Positions 36,210 to 44,591 of a stretch of 64,000 bases of DNA are shown here, in pieces. Under the pieces are notes generated by a model. That model had not been told where the DNA came from and made no database searches. It saw only the letters and a program-made list of their open reading frames with translations. Both the position numbers and the translations under genes were made by a program. The DNA lies in NCBI RefSeq assembly GCF_013170805.1, contig NZ_CP051293.1, forward strand, positions 1,550,001 to 1,614,000, written 5' to 3'. Every line of letters starts with the position of its first letter. The stretch's first letter is position 1. The stretch comes from Mesorhizobium sp. NZP2077. Its GTDB lineage: Bacteria; Pseudomonadota; Alphaproteobacteria; Rhizobiales; Rhizobiaceae.

Positions 36210-36935
36210 TCAGCCGCCGGCCGCGGTCTCGGCCAGTGCCAGGCCGTCGGCGGTCTGCTTCACCGGGACGATGCCGCGGGCCAGCGCCAGCAGATATTTG
36301 TTGTATTCGGTGAACAGCACGCGCAAAGCCTGCGGCTTGGTCAGCCAGCCACCATTGTCGAGATTGGAATTGACCACCGGATAGGGTTCCAGCTTGGCGC
36401 CATGCAGCAGCCGGCTCATTTCCAGCAGGCTGCGTGGCATGTGATAGTTGTTGGTGACGAGGATCACCGTGTTATAGGCATGGCTTTCGACCCATTTGGC
36501 GCTTTCCTCGGCATTGCCGATCGTGTCGAGCGCGGCGCGGTCGATATCGACGCAGCAGGAAAACAGCTTCTTGTCGCCGCCGGTCGCGACCTGGAGCTGG
36601 CGGCGGCTGGCGGAAGGATGCACGCCGCTGATCAGCAGCCGCTCGCCCTTGCCGGACGCCAGCAGATCCATCGCGGCGTCGAGGCGTGACTGGCCGCCGG
36701 TCAGCACGATGATGGCATCGGCCTTTGCCGGATTGGCTGGCGTGGTCAGATGGGCGACCTTGCTGGCGAACCAGCCGAAGCCGCCGGCAAACAAGGTTGC
36801 GAGGACGAGAAGGGAGAGCGCGGATATCCGCAGTGCGGTCTTTAAACGGCTAACCCCGCCGTGGTCGCGCAAACGAGCAACCACCACTGGCATCTTCCCA
36901 GCCGTCCCGGTCGAATCCCGCACGTCCATAGCCAT
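36210..36935 (-). CDS. YdcF-family (DUF218) membrane protein
   Basis: A 241-residue protein with one N-terminal membrane helix (SALSLLVLATLFAGGFGWF) and a DUF218/YdcF domain: DAIIVLTGGQSRLDAAMDLLASGKGERLLISG and VILVTNNYHMPRSLLEMSRLL. Relatives are linked to envelope or peptidoglycan precursor handling. It lies 111 bases downstream of ftsX on the same strand, and likely belongs to the ftsE-ftsX unit. The PPOX-family gene converges on it. Confidence 0.9.
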   Translation of the reverse strand: MAMDVRDSTGTAGKMPVVVARLRDHGGVSRLKTALRISALSLLVLATLFAGGFGWFASKVAHLTTPANPAKADAIIVLTGGQSRLDAAMDLLASGKGERLLISGVHPSASRRQLQVATGGDKKLFSCCVDIDRAALDTIGNAEESAKWVESHAYNTVILVTNNYHMPRSLLEMSRLLHGAKLEPYPVVNSNLDNGGWLTKPQALRVLFTEYNKYLLALARGIVPVKQTADGLALAETAAGG

Positions 36936-37046
36936 ATGGTTAATCCTGAAATGCGGCCTTTGGTAGGTAAAAGACGCACTTTGCGTTACGCCGTTTCTCC
37001 ATTCGTGATCGCCCTGCTTCCGTCGCCGCCAGAGAATGCTTCCTTT

Positions 37047-38039
37047 TCATGCGTCGGGTTGGCGAACGTCGATGTCGCTGAGATAGGCGACGACGGTGGC
37101 ATGCGAGGTTGCCGCCGTCAGCGCGCCGATCACCAGCACCATGAGAACGACGCCGAGATAGCCTGCCGAGCCGATGGCAAAATTGCCGAACAGGGCAGTC
37201 GCCTGATCGGCCTGCGGCGTCGCCATGTTGCGCGACGACCACCAGGAAAAGACGATGAAGACCAGCACCGCCGCCGCGCCGCCGGCGGCCGCGCCCTTCA
37301 TGCCGGTGACCAGGAAATGCCGGCGGAATTCGCGTGCGATGAAAGCCGCCTCGGCGCCGACGAAATGCAGCACCTCGATGATGTGGCCGTTGCCGGCCAT
37401 GGCGCCGCGGGTCGCGAACACCACGGTCAGCACGGTCGCCGACAGCATCAGCGCCAGTACGGCAATGCCGATGGTCACCGTGGTGCGGGCCATGGCCACC
37501 AGCCGGTCGACCCAGGTGCGGTGGTCGTCGAGCGACGCGCTCGGCAGTTTCGGCGTGATGGCAGCGCGCATGGCGGCGAAGTCGGGCGGGCTGTTCTCGT
37601 CGATGGTGACGATGATCAGGCGCGGCACCGGCAGCTCGTCAATGTTGAGACCGGAGCCCAGCCATGGCTCCAACAGCCTGGCGGTCGCCTCGCGGTCGAT
37701 GATCCTCGTCGATTTCACGCCGGGAAATTCGGCGGCGATCTGCGAAGCCTGGGCAAGCGCTGCCTCCATGTCGAGGCCGTCGGCCGGCTTCACCTGGATC
37801 GTCGCCTCGCGCGAAATCTGGTTCTCCCAGACCGAGGCGGTGTCGCGCACCAGCGTCACCGCGCCGAAGGTCAGGCACGACAGGAAGGTCATGATGGCGA
37901 TGACCAGCACCAGGGCGCGGCCGGCGATGTTCTGCGCCGGCACGATCGGCGCCATCCGGCGCTGGGCGCGCGGCTTTGCCTCGGCCGCCTCGGCTTCCTG
38001 CTCATGCTCTTCGAGATGTTCGGCCGACAGGTCAGTCAT
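37047..38039 (-). CDS. ftsX: Cell-division ABC permease FtsX
   Basis: A 330-residue inner-membrane protein, partner of FtsE; the complex controls septal peptidoglycan hydrolases. A short charged cytoplasmic N-terminus precedes helix 1 (ALVLVIAIMTFLSCLTFGAV), a periplasmic loop of about 100 residues, then three more helices including a C-terminal one (YLGVVLMVLVIGALTAA). The start overlaps ftsE by 8 bases, so translation is coupled. Length is usual for alphaproteobacteria. Confidence 0.93.
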   Translation of the reverse strand: MTDLSAEHLEEHEQEAEAAEAKPRAQRRMAPIVPAQNIAGRALVLVIAIMTFLSCLTFGAVTLVRDTASVWENQISREATIQVKPADGLDMEAALAQASQIAAEFPGVKSTRIIDREATARLLEPWLGSGLNIDELPVPRLIIVTIDENSPPDFAAMRAAITPKLPSASLDDHRTWVDRLVAMARTTVTIGIAVLALMLSATVLTVVFATRGAMAGNGHIIEVLHFVGAEAAFIAREFRRHFLVTGMKGAAAGGAAAVLVFIVFSWWSSRNMATPQADQATALFGNFAIGSAGYLGVVLMVLVIGALTAATSHATVVAYLSDIDVRQPDA

Positions 38040-38691
38040 AGATGTCCAGCCTTCCGCCGGCCAGGATCATGCGGCGCGCGTCGACCTGTTCCATCAGGCC
38101 GAGATCGTGGGTGGCGATCACCACGGCGGTGCCCAACCGATTGAGCTCGATGAACAGCCGCAGCAGGCGCCGCGCCAGCGGCGGATCGACATTGCCGGTC
38201 GGCTCGTCGGCCAGCAGGATTTCCGGCTGCTCGATCAAGGCACGGGCGATGGCGGCACGCTGCTTTTCGCCGCCCGACAGGACCGGCGGCAGCACATGCA
38301 TGCGCTCGCCCAGCCCCACCCATTTCAACAGCTCGGTGACGTCGGTGCGGTAGCTCGCTTCCTCGCGCCCGCGCACGCGCAGCGGCAGCGCGACGTTCTC
38401 GTAGGTGGTCATGTGGTCGAGCAGGCGAAAATCCTGGAACACCACGCCGATGCGGCGCCTGAGATGCGGCAGTTCGGCGCGAGAGATGCGCGAGCGGTCC
38501 TTGCCGAAGATGGTGATCAGCCCGCGCGTCGGTTTCAGCGACATGAACAAAAGGCGCAGCAACGTCGTCTTGCCGGCGCCCGAAGGCCCGCTCAGGAACT
38601 GGAACGAGCGCTCCGGTATGTGCAGGGAGATGTCGCGGAGGATTTCCGGACCCATGCCATAGCGAAGGCCGACATTTTCGAAGCGAATCAA
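38032..38691 (-). CDS. ftsE: Cell-division ABC ATPase FtsE
   Basis: A 219-residue ATPase of the FtsEX complex. Walker A is [14 protein letters not shown] (about residues 36-49), the signature is LSGGEKQRAAIARAL, and Walker B is ILLADEPTGNVDP followed by the H-loop VIATHD. FQFLSGPSGAGKT and RISRAELPHLRRRIGVVFQDF are FtsE-typical. Overlaps ftsX by 8 bases. A CtrA-type box lies about 70-85 bases upstream of its ATG. Confidence 0.95.
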   Translation of the reverse strand: MIRFENVGLRYGMGPEILRDISLHIPERSFQFLSGPSGAGKTTLLRLLFMSLKPTRGLITIFGKDRSRISRAELPHLRRRIGVVFQDFRLLDHMTTYENVALPLRVRGREEASYRTDVTELLKWVGLGERMHVLPPVLSGGEKQRAAIARALIEQPEILLADEPTGNVDPPLARRLLRLFIELNRLGTAVVIATHDLGLMEQVDARRMILAGGRLDIYD

Positions 38692-38761
38692 TTTCGACGA
38701 CCTGAATTTCCCGGCAGTGCCGAGCCTGCCTGTTCTGCGAGAAGACCATCGGCCGGCATGG

Positions 38762-38776
38762 TTAACCGGCGGTTAA
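38762..38776. promoter_or_regulatory. CtrA-type box between ftsE and the divergent gene
   Basis: TTAA-CCGGCGG-TTAA is a perfect match to TTAA-N7-TTAA, the binding motif of the alphaproteobacterial cell-cycle regulator CtrA. A further TTAACCAT half site lies at 38823-38830. It stands about 70 bases before the ftsE start and about 105 bases before the plus-strand gene at 38883. Site match is seen; use by CtrA is inferred. Confidence 0.6.
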
Positions 38777-38882
38777 TTCCTGTGCTGTTTCGGCTTGTCA
38801 CGACGGCTCCGGTGGGGAAGCGTTAACCATTTTTGTTTACGCAAAAGAAACGAAAAGCGAACACGCGCAATAACGGGGCCAT

Positions 38883-39524
38883 ATGGCTGACGAACGAACC
38901 GCGCGCCCGGTTTCCGGCGAAATCATGACCGATCTACCGGCAATTGCCGTGGCGGACCGGATCGTGCGCTGCCCGGCCGCCGATATCGTCGATGCCGACT
39001 ATGAAGTGATGCCGCGCTTTATCCCTGCCGTGGAAAGCGTTTCACCGCTGCCGCGCGCGATCGTTACGCCACCCATCGAGGGCATGGACATGCTGCGCAA
39101 GCCGGAGGCGCCGACGGAACGTCCGCCGGCCGCGCGCGGCGGGCCGATTTTCTGGATCGCCGGCATCGGTGCTGCCTTTGCCGCCTTCTGGGTCTCCGGC
39201 GGACATGCGCTGGTACGCCAGGCGCCGTTCCTGTCCGCCGCCCAAGCGTCGGCGCTGACCATTTCTGGCGTCACCTCACGCATCGACGCCTCAGGCGCCA
39301 ATCCGGTGCTGTTCGTCGATGGCGAGGCCGCCAATGACGGGACAGGGCCGGCGACCCTGCCGCCGCTCGAAATCCGGGTGACGGGCAATGATGGACGCAC
39401 AGCCCGCTATACGTTGGGGACATCCGGCCATTCGCTGGCTTCGGGCGAAAGATTCCGCTTTGCCAGCCGCCTCGACGTGCCTAAGAACGGCGTAAGGACC
39501 GTTTTGGTCACCTTCGCCGAATAG
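38883..39524 (+). CDS. Membrane protein of unknown function, DUF3426-like
   Basis: A 213-residue protein, not firmly recognised. An acidic/Pro-rich N-terminus (about 1-85) precedes one hydrophobic segment (GPIFWIAGIGAAFAAFWVSGG) and a periplasmic beta-rich part ending ERFRFASRLDVPKNGVRTVLVTFAE, which resembles the tail of the zinc-ribbon/DUF3426 proteins. The zinc-ribbon found at the start of those proteins is absent here. It is divergent from ftsE and precedes hpt, an arrangement seen in rhizobia as remembered. An internal Met at residue 15 is an alternative start. Confidence 0.7.
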   Translation: MADERTARPVSGEIMTDLPAIAVADRIVRCPAADIVDADYEVMPRFIPAVESVSPLPRAIVTPPIEGMDMLRKPEAPTERPPAARGGPIFWIAGIGAAFAAFWVSGGHALVRQAPFLSAAQASALTISGVTSRIDASGANPVLFVDGEAANDGTGPATLPPLEIRVTGNDGRTARYTLGTSGHSLASGERFRFASRLDVPKNGVRTVLVTFAE

Positions 39525-39664
39525 CGTGTGTCGATATTCAGGTGAGGCCGGCCTGCAAACAGCGGTTCCCTGCGCTTCCGGTGCTCACGTACTTTAAGTA
39601 CGCTCCGCTCCGGTTCTCGGAAATCGCCGTTTTCGGCTCGGCCTGACCTGAATCTCAACACACG
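39525..39664. repeat. 140-bp long imperfect palindrome before hpt
   Basis: Arms CGTGTGT...TTCAGGT..GGCCG (from 39525) and their reverse complement near 39635-39664 flank a core with CGTACTT-T-AAGTACG at 39588-39602. The whole block folds as one long imperfect hairpin. The CGTACTTTAAGTACG core with GCTCCGCTCCGG is, from memory, a recurrent rhizobial intergenic element. It fills most of the 182-base gap between the hypothetical gene and hpt and could end transcription of the former. Confidence 0.7.
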
Positions 39665-39706
39665 CTCGGTGTGAAGGCGTTGGGTAAAAACTTGAGGGGG
39701 CGAAAA

Positions 39707-40249
39707 ATGCCAATCGTACGCAACAAGGACATCGAAGTCCTGTTTTCGGCGTCGGCGATCGCGCGCCGCAATCTCGAACTGGCCAAGGAGATCGCCGAGC
39801 ACGACTATCATGATCTGCTGGTGATTTCGGTGCTGAAGGGTTCGTTCATCTTCGCCGCCGACCTGATCCGCGCCATGCATGATGTCGGCCTGTCGCCCGA
39901 GGTCGAGTTCATCTTCATTTCCAGCTACGGCGCCGGCACCACCAGCGGCGAGGTGAGGGTGCTGCGCGACATCGACAACGAGGTCGCCGGCCGTGACGTG
40001 CTTTTGATCGACGACATTCTCGAATCCGGCAAGACGCTGACCTTCACCCGCGACCTGATGCTGTCGCGCGGTGCGAAAAGCTGTTCCATCGCCGTGCTGC
40101 TCGACAAGCGCATGCGCCGCCAGACCGCGCTCGTCGCCGACTATGTCGGCTTCGACTGCCCCGATTATTTCGTCGTCGGCTACGGCATGGACGTGGCGCA
40201 CGCCTTTCGCGAATTGCCGTTCGTGGGCGTTGTGAAGGGCGATGCGTGA
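39707..40249 (+). CDS. hpt: Hypoxanthine phosphoribosyltransferase
   Basis: Salvages hypoxanthine and guanine with PRPP. The 180-residue product has the PRPP loop VLLIDDILESGKTLTF (about residues 100-115) and the N-terminal LKGSFIFAADLIRAM segment. KLVEYVGF-like VADYVGFDCPDYFVVGYGMD is typical for the base-binding end. The ATG at 39707 follows GAGGGGG and matches the family start. Confidence 0.94.
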   Translation: MPIVRNKDIEVLFSASAIARRNLELAKEIAEHDYHDLLVISVLKGSFIFAADLIRAMHDVGLSPEVEFIFISSYGAGTTSGEVRVLRDIDNEVAGRDVLLIDDILESGKTLTFTRDLMLSRGAKSCSIAVLLDKRMRRQTALVADYVGFDCPDYFVVGYGMDVAHAFRELPFVGVVKGDA

Positions 40250-40368
40250 GGCGAGAGCCTTGCACCGGCAAGTTCTGAAAAAGCCCTTAACGGCGCCGGA
40301 AAAATTAGCCTGGTCGGGCGCCGGGGGCTTTCAGGAAAAGTCAACTTTTCGCGGCCAAATTGCCGGCC

Positions 40369-40740
40369 ATGGCAAAGCTTTTGATCGTCGAGGACGATGA
40401 GTCCGTCCGCACCCTCGCAGCCCGCGCGCTCGAACGCGCCGGCCACGCAATCGATATCGCCGCTGACGGCGCGCAAGGCCTGGCGCTGATACGCGCCGCG
40501 CATGGCGCATATGATCTCGTCGTCTCCGACATCCGCATGCCGGAGATGGACGGCATCGAGATGGCGATCGCAGCGGCCGCACTTTTTCCGGCGATGAAGA
40601 TCATGCTGATGACCGGCTATGCCGACCAGCGCGAGCGCGCCGAGGAGTTGAACGGCATCATCCTCGATGTCGTGCAAAAGCCGTTCACGCTGGCCGAGAT
40701 CCGCTCACGCGTCGAACGGGCGCTGATCTGCTTCGCCTAA
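40369..40740 (+). CDS. cpdR: Single-domain response regulator, CpdR-like
   Basis: A 123-residue receiver domain with no output domain. The phospho-acceptor Asp is in VVSDIRMPEMDG (about residue 51), and the conserved Thr and Lys are in LMTGYAD and VVQKPFTLAE. It resembles CpdR1, which controls ClpXP-dependent turnover of cell-cycle proteins in alphaproteobacteria; hpt neighbours this gene in Sinorhizobium as remembered. The ATG at 40369 starts MAKLLIVEDDE; the earlier in-frame ATG at 40360 is possible. Exact subfamily is inferred. Confidence 0.8.
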   Translation: MAKLLIVEDDESVRTLAARALERAGHAIDIAADGAQGLALIRAAHGAYDLVVSDIRMPEMDGIEMAIAAAALFPAMKIMLMTGYADQRERAEELNGIILDVVQKPFTLAEIRSRVERALICFA

Positions 40741-40840
40741 AGCGCGTCGGGTTGAAACGGATTCATGCGACGTGCCTTAGGTCTTTGTTTTATGCATGTC
40801 GTTCTCCCAAAACCGAGGTCACTTTTGGGCGACATGCATT
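40739..40840. repeat. Rhizobial palindromic intergenic repeat (RIME-like)
   Basis: Two stem-loops in about 100 bases: AAAGCGCGTCG...CGACGTGCCTTA (40739-40780) and ATGCATGTCG...CGACATGCAT (40792-40839), the second perfect over 10 bases with further pairing of CCCAAAA and TTTTGGG inside. The block begins at the cpdR stop. Its double-palindrome form and length resemble the rhizobial RIME1 elements. Placement right behind a gene suggests an effect on mRNA 3' ends. Confidence 0.75.
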
Positions 40841-40908
40841 AGATATCCAACGTGGCAATCTATCTTCGCATCCCCTAATATGCCTGCGGGCAGCTTGGGG
40901 TGGGAAGA

Positions 40909-42510
40909 ATGGCGCGTCAGCGTCGCAAACTTGAATCGACGGCGGAAGAACAGCCCGCAAGCGCGGAAACTCCGCCGTCGCCGCCGGAGCGGCCACGGCG
41001 TCTGCGCGACAAGTTTTCGCTTGCCGGCTTTGATACGTGGTCGACCACGGTTCGCAGCATTTTCCTCAACGCGCTCTTCCTGGTTGCCGTCATCATTGTT
41101 TTCCCGGTGCTGGTCAGCCAGTTCCGCCGTGACGAGGTGGTCATCGAGCCGATCGCCGTGCCCGAGGCGCTGAGCAAGGAAGGCCTGACCGCCGATGTTG
41201 CGGCAAGCCGGGTCTGGGATGGTCTTCAGGACGTAGCGGCGAAGGCTAAGACCAGCAAGGCAAGCATCAGCGCCATCCCGCAATCGCGGCGTGTCGAGTT
41301 TTCCTTTCCCGATTCCGGCTTCTCGATCGAATCGCTGATCTTCCATGTGCGCCGACTGTTCAACGCCTACGAGACGCGCATTTCCGGCGAATTCGTCTGT
41401 GCCGACGAGACATGTGGGCGCTCGGGCCTGCGCTTGCGGCTCAGGGTCGTGCGCGACACGGTCGAGATCATCGATCTGCCGCCGATCGGCGACCGGTCCG
41501 AGCGGGAATACTTCGCCGACGCCGCCTCCAGCATCATGGCGACCCTTGATCCGTTCGTTGCCATCGCCGCCGACGCCGAGAAGGAGCCTTTGCGGGCGAC
41601 GACGTTGGCGCGACGGCTGATCCGCTCGCACCACAAGGATGCCAAATGGGCCTACAATCTCGTCGGACTCATCCGCTACAATGCCAATGACCTGCCAGCC
41701 GCTATCGAGGATTTCAGGGCAGCGATCGCGCTCGATGCCGGTTTTCTACCGGCGCGCCTCAATCTGGGAAATGTGCTGCGCGTCTCCGGCGACCTTGACG
41801 GAGGCCAGGCCGAGTTCCGAGAAGTGCATAGCCGTGACGCGACGAACGCGCTTGCCGTCGAGGGTTTCTCCGACATAGCGATGGCGCGCAAGCATACCGA
41901 CGAGGCGATCAAATTCCTGGTCGAGGCGGCGGATCTCGATCCCGAGAATCCGCGCTACTACGCCAAGGCCGGCAAGATTGAGCTCGATCGCGGGCGCAAG
42001 GAGCAAGGCGTCGGCTTGTTGCGCCGTTCGCTCGAACTCGATCCCGGTTATATCGTGGCCTTCGCCTATCTGGCGTCGATGTATATTGGCGACGGCAATT
42101 ACGAAGAGGCGGAGAAGGTGTTTCGCGACGCCGCCGACTATTCGCCGCAAAATGCCGAGGCGCAGGCGCAGGATGCCAATCTGCTGGCCTTGCTGCACAA
42201 ATGGGATGCCGCGGCGCAGCGCTATGACCGCGCCAAGATCATCGAGCCCGGCAATGCCGGCTACTGGCTGGAATATGCCCACTGCCTGCAGGCGCTCAGT
42301 CAGCAGAAAGAGGCGTTGGAGGCGCTGGCAACGGCGGTCAAGCTGGCGCCCGACAAGGCCGAGATCTACAGCGCGCTTGGCGACAGTTATCGCGACACCG
42401 ACCGCAAGCCCGAAGCGATCGCCGCCTACAAGAAGTTTCTGGAGTTGGACAAGACCAACTCGCCGACCCGGCCAATCGTCCAACGCTTCATCGAAATTCT
42501 GTCCGGCTGA
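40909..42510 (+). CDS. Membrane-anchored tetratricopeptide-repeat protein
   Basis: A 533-residue protein. A basic, Pro-rich start is followed by one membrane helix (SIFLNALFLVAVIIVFPVLVSQF, about residues 50-72), a domain with two Cys pairs (CADETCGRSGL), and about eight TPR-type repeats in residues 240-530 (for example YNANDLPAAIEDFRAAIALDAGFLPARLNLG and AYKKFLELDKTN). It likely scaffolds an envelope complex; partner unknown. The frame opens at a GTG at 40900, but the ATG at 40909 follows GGGAAGA and is preferred. Confidence 0.85.
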   Translation: MARQRRKLESTAEEQPASAETPPSPPERPRRLRDKFSLAGFDTWSTTVRSIFLNALFLVAVIIVFPVLVSQFRRDEVVIEPIAVPEALSKEGLTADVAASRVWDGLQDVAAKAKTSKASISAIPQSRRVEFSFPDSGFSIESLIFHVRRLFNAYETRISGEFVCADETCGRSGLRLRLRVVRDTVEIIDLPPIGDRSEREYFADAASSIMATLDPFVAIAADAEKEPLRATTLARRLIRSHHKDAKWAYNLVGLIRYNANDLPAAIEDFRAAIALDAGFLPARLNLGNVLRVSGDLDGGQAEFREVHSRDATNALAVEGFSDIAMARKHTDEAIKFLVEAADLDPENPRYYAKAGKIELDRGRKEQGVGLLRRSLELDPGYIVAFAYLASMYIGDGNYEEAEKVFRDAADYSPQNAEAQAQDANLLALLHKWDAAAQRYDRAKIIEPGNAGYWLEYAHCLQALSQQKEALEALATAVKLAPDKAEIYSALGDSYRDTDRKPEAIAAYKKFLELDKTNSPTRPIVQRFIEILSG

Positions 42511-42518
42511 TATCGGCT

Positions 42519-43469
42519 TCAGGCCGTTTCGCGTGTTGCGGTAAGCACAGGCGCCGCGCTCTTGCGCCGCTCGGAGTTGAGCGCCAGCAGGCCGGCGCCG
42601 ATGATGAGCACCGCACCGATCACGGTCGTCGACCTGGGCACTTCGGCAAAAAACAGGAAACCCCACAGCGGCGACCACAGGATGCCGGTGTATTCGAAAG
42701 TGGCGACGCGGTTGGCCGGCGCCAGCCTGTAGCCCTGCGACAGAAGGATCATGCCGGCGGAGGCGACGAAACCGCAGGCGGCCATCTTGAGGAAATCCGG
42801 CAGCGTCGGCAATATCCACGGTCGCACCAGGAATTCGACGCTGGGGTGGATGGCGTGGGTTATGCCGGCCAGGTGGAATGTGCCGGCAACCACGGCGGCG
42901 CCGATGAGATAGGCGCCGTTCTGATAGAAGGCCATCACCGTGGATGATTCGGTATCGCCGATCTTGCGGGCCATCAGCTGCGAGAAACCGTAGAGCGCCG
43001 CCGAGCCCAGCGACAGCAGCGCCGCCCAGTCAAACAGGCCGGCGCCGGGACGCACCATCACGATGACGCCAACCAGTCCGATCAGGACGGTTGCCAGCGT
43101 CCGCCAGGAGACGTGTTCGCCAAGATACGGCCCGGCCAGCGCCATGATGAACAGCGGCGCCATGAAATAGAGCGCCACGGCGTCGGCCAGCGGCAGCGCG
43201 GCGATGGCCAGATAGTACACCGTGTAGGAGGTGAACTGGATGAAGGCGCGGATCGTCAGCAGGCCGAACCGTTTCGACAGGATTGCTCGCAGCCCGACAT
43301 CTGCTTGGACGAGGACGATCAGGATCGGCAAGGCGACGATCGAGCGGATCGCCATCACCTCGGTCACCGGGTAGCCGCTCGACACGGCCTTGACGAGCGG
43401 GTCCTGCAGCGAGAAAACCAGTACACCCAGGCACAGGCTCAGGATGCCGCGCACCATCCTATTCTGCAT
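42519..43469 (-). CDS. EamA/DMT-family transporter
   Basis: A 316-residue protein with about ten hydrophobic helices in two EamA repeats: ILSLCLGVLVFSLQDPLVKAVSSGYPVTEVMAIRSIVALPIL and YYLAIAALPLADAVALYFMAPLFIMALAGPYLGEHVSW. It is divergent across 209 bases from a LysR gene that probably regulates it. It is unrelated in detail to the YddG-like exporter at 14666. Substrate unknown. Confidence 0.9.
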   Translation of the reverse strand: MQNRMVRGILSLCLGVLVFSLQDPLVKAVSSGYPVTEVMAIRSIVALPILIVLVQADVGLRAILSKRFGLLTIRAFIQFTSYTVYYLAIAALPLADAVALYFMAPLFIMALAGPYLGEHVSWRTLATVLIGLVGVIVMVRPGAGLFDWAALLSLGSAALYGFSQLMARKIGDTESSTVMAFYQNGAYLIGAAVVAGTFHLAGITHAIHPSVEFLVRPWILPTLPDFLKMAACGFVASAGMILLSQGYRLAPANRVATFEYTGILWSPLWGFLFFAEVPRSTTVIGAVLIIGAGLLALNSERRKSAAPVLTATRETA

Positions 43470-43629
43470 CTGCGGTTCGGCTCCTGCGCATATGATCCGA
43501 AGCTGTCGCCTGCGGCTAAAAAGAACCCGCCACCGTTTCGGGCAGCGGGCACGAGTGAGGACTCTTTATTGGTCCGCGGCTGATTTCGCAGCCGCATATC
43601 CAATGGGTGTAACAACTATCGTCCGGCGT

Positions 43630-43658
43630 TTGACATGTTGCAAACGAATTGGAATGAT
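43630..43658 (+). promoter_or_regulatory. Possible promoter of the LysR gene
   Basis: TTGACA at 43630-43635 and AATGAT 17 bases later (43653-43658) form a plausible promoter 20 bases before the ATG at 43679. GTTTG and CAAAC flank it as a short interrupted palindrome (TTTG-N8-CAAA), which could be the LysR self-binding site. Confidence 0.4.
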
Positions 43659-43678
43659 AGCTGTAATCAGATTTTCTT

Positions 43679-44548
43679 ATGGCGGATTCCATGCGACCAA
43701 CCCTCGACAGTGATCTACTGCGCACCTTTGTCGCCATCGCCGAGGCCGGCAATTTCACCCGGGCGGCCGAGCAGGCCGGCCGCACCCAGTCGGCGGTGTC
43801 GATGCAGATGAAGAAGCTGGAAGAGCTGGTCGGCGACAGCCTGTTCGAGCGCGGCTCGCGCGGCGTCGCGCTGACCCGGCGTGGCGGCGAACTCATCGTC
43901 AACGCCCGCCGCATCGTCTCGCTGCTCGACGAAACGGCGGCGTCGATGGCGGCGCCGCCGCTCGGCGGACCGGTGCGCATCGGCATTCCGGAGGAATATG
44001 GCCATGCCATCCTGTCGCGCGCGCTCGGCGCGTTTTCGAAACGCCACACCAAGGTCGAGGTCACCGTGCGCTACGCGCATTCGGAGGCGCAGCTGGCAGC
44101 GCTCGCCGCCGGCGAACTCGATCTATGCGTCGTGTTCGAATGGCAGGATCCGGCCGGCGGCGAAGTGCTAATGCACGACCCGACGGTCTGGGTGACGTCG
44201 ACCCTGCATCACATGCACGAGGAACGGCCGGTGCCTATCGCGCTCTACAACCGGGTCAGCTGGTGCAAGGACTTCGCCATCAAGTCGCTGGAGCAGCGCG
44301 GGCTTGCCTATCGCGTCGCCTATACCAGCGACACCACAGGTGGTCTGAAGCTTGCGGTCACCTCGGGACTGGCGATCGCGCCGATCTCGCGCAGCAACAT
44401 TCCGGACGGCTGCCGTGAATTGACGTCCGCCGACGGATTCGGCGACATCGATTCCTCGAATGTGGTGATGCACCGCAACCCGAATGCATCAGGCGAGGCG
44501 ATCGACGGCATGCAGGAGGCGATCCGCGAGGCGTTCGTCAACCGGTAG
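43679..44548 (+). CDS. LysR-family regulator
   Basis: A 289-residue LysR-type regulator: N-terminal helix-turn-helix SDLLRTFVAIAEAGNFTRAAEQAGRTQSAVSMQMKKLEELVGDSLFERGSRGVALTRRG, then a ligand-binding domain. Its sequence differs from the LysR protein at 33446. It is divergent from the DMT transporter gene at 42519-43469, which is its likely target, so the pair may be a self-contained efflux unit. The start ATG follows a T-rich stretch without a clear ribosome site. Confidence 0.9.
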   Translation: MADSMRPTLDSDLLRTFVAIAEAGNFTRAAEQAGRTQSAVSMQMKKLEELVGDSLFERGSRGVALTRRGGELIVNARRIVSLLDETAASMAAPPLGGPVRIGIPEEYGHAILSRALGAFSKRHTKVEVTVRYAHSEAQLAALAAGELDLCVVFEWQDPAGGEVLMHDPTVWVTSTLHHMHEERPVPIALYNRVSWCKDFAIKSLEQRGLAYRVAYTSDTTGGLKLAVTSGLAIAPISRSNIPDGCRELTSADGFGDIDSSNVVMHRNPNASGEAIDGMQEAIREAFVNR

Positions 44549-44591
44549 AGTCGGCGACAGCTTTCATGGAAATGCGGACGGTCGCCGTTTG

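Noticed and set aside
40260..40368. CTTAACGG before cpdR as a CtrA site
   Set aside because: Only one half matches and the spacing to a second TTAA is wrong.
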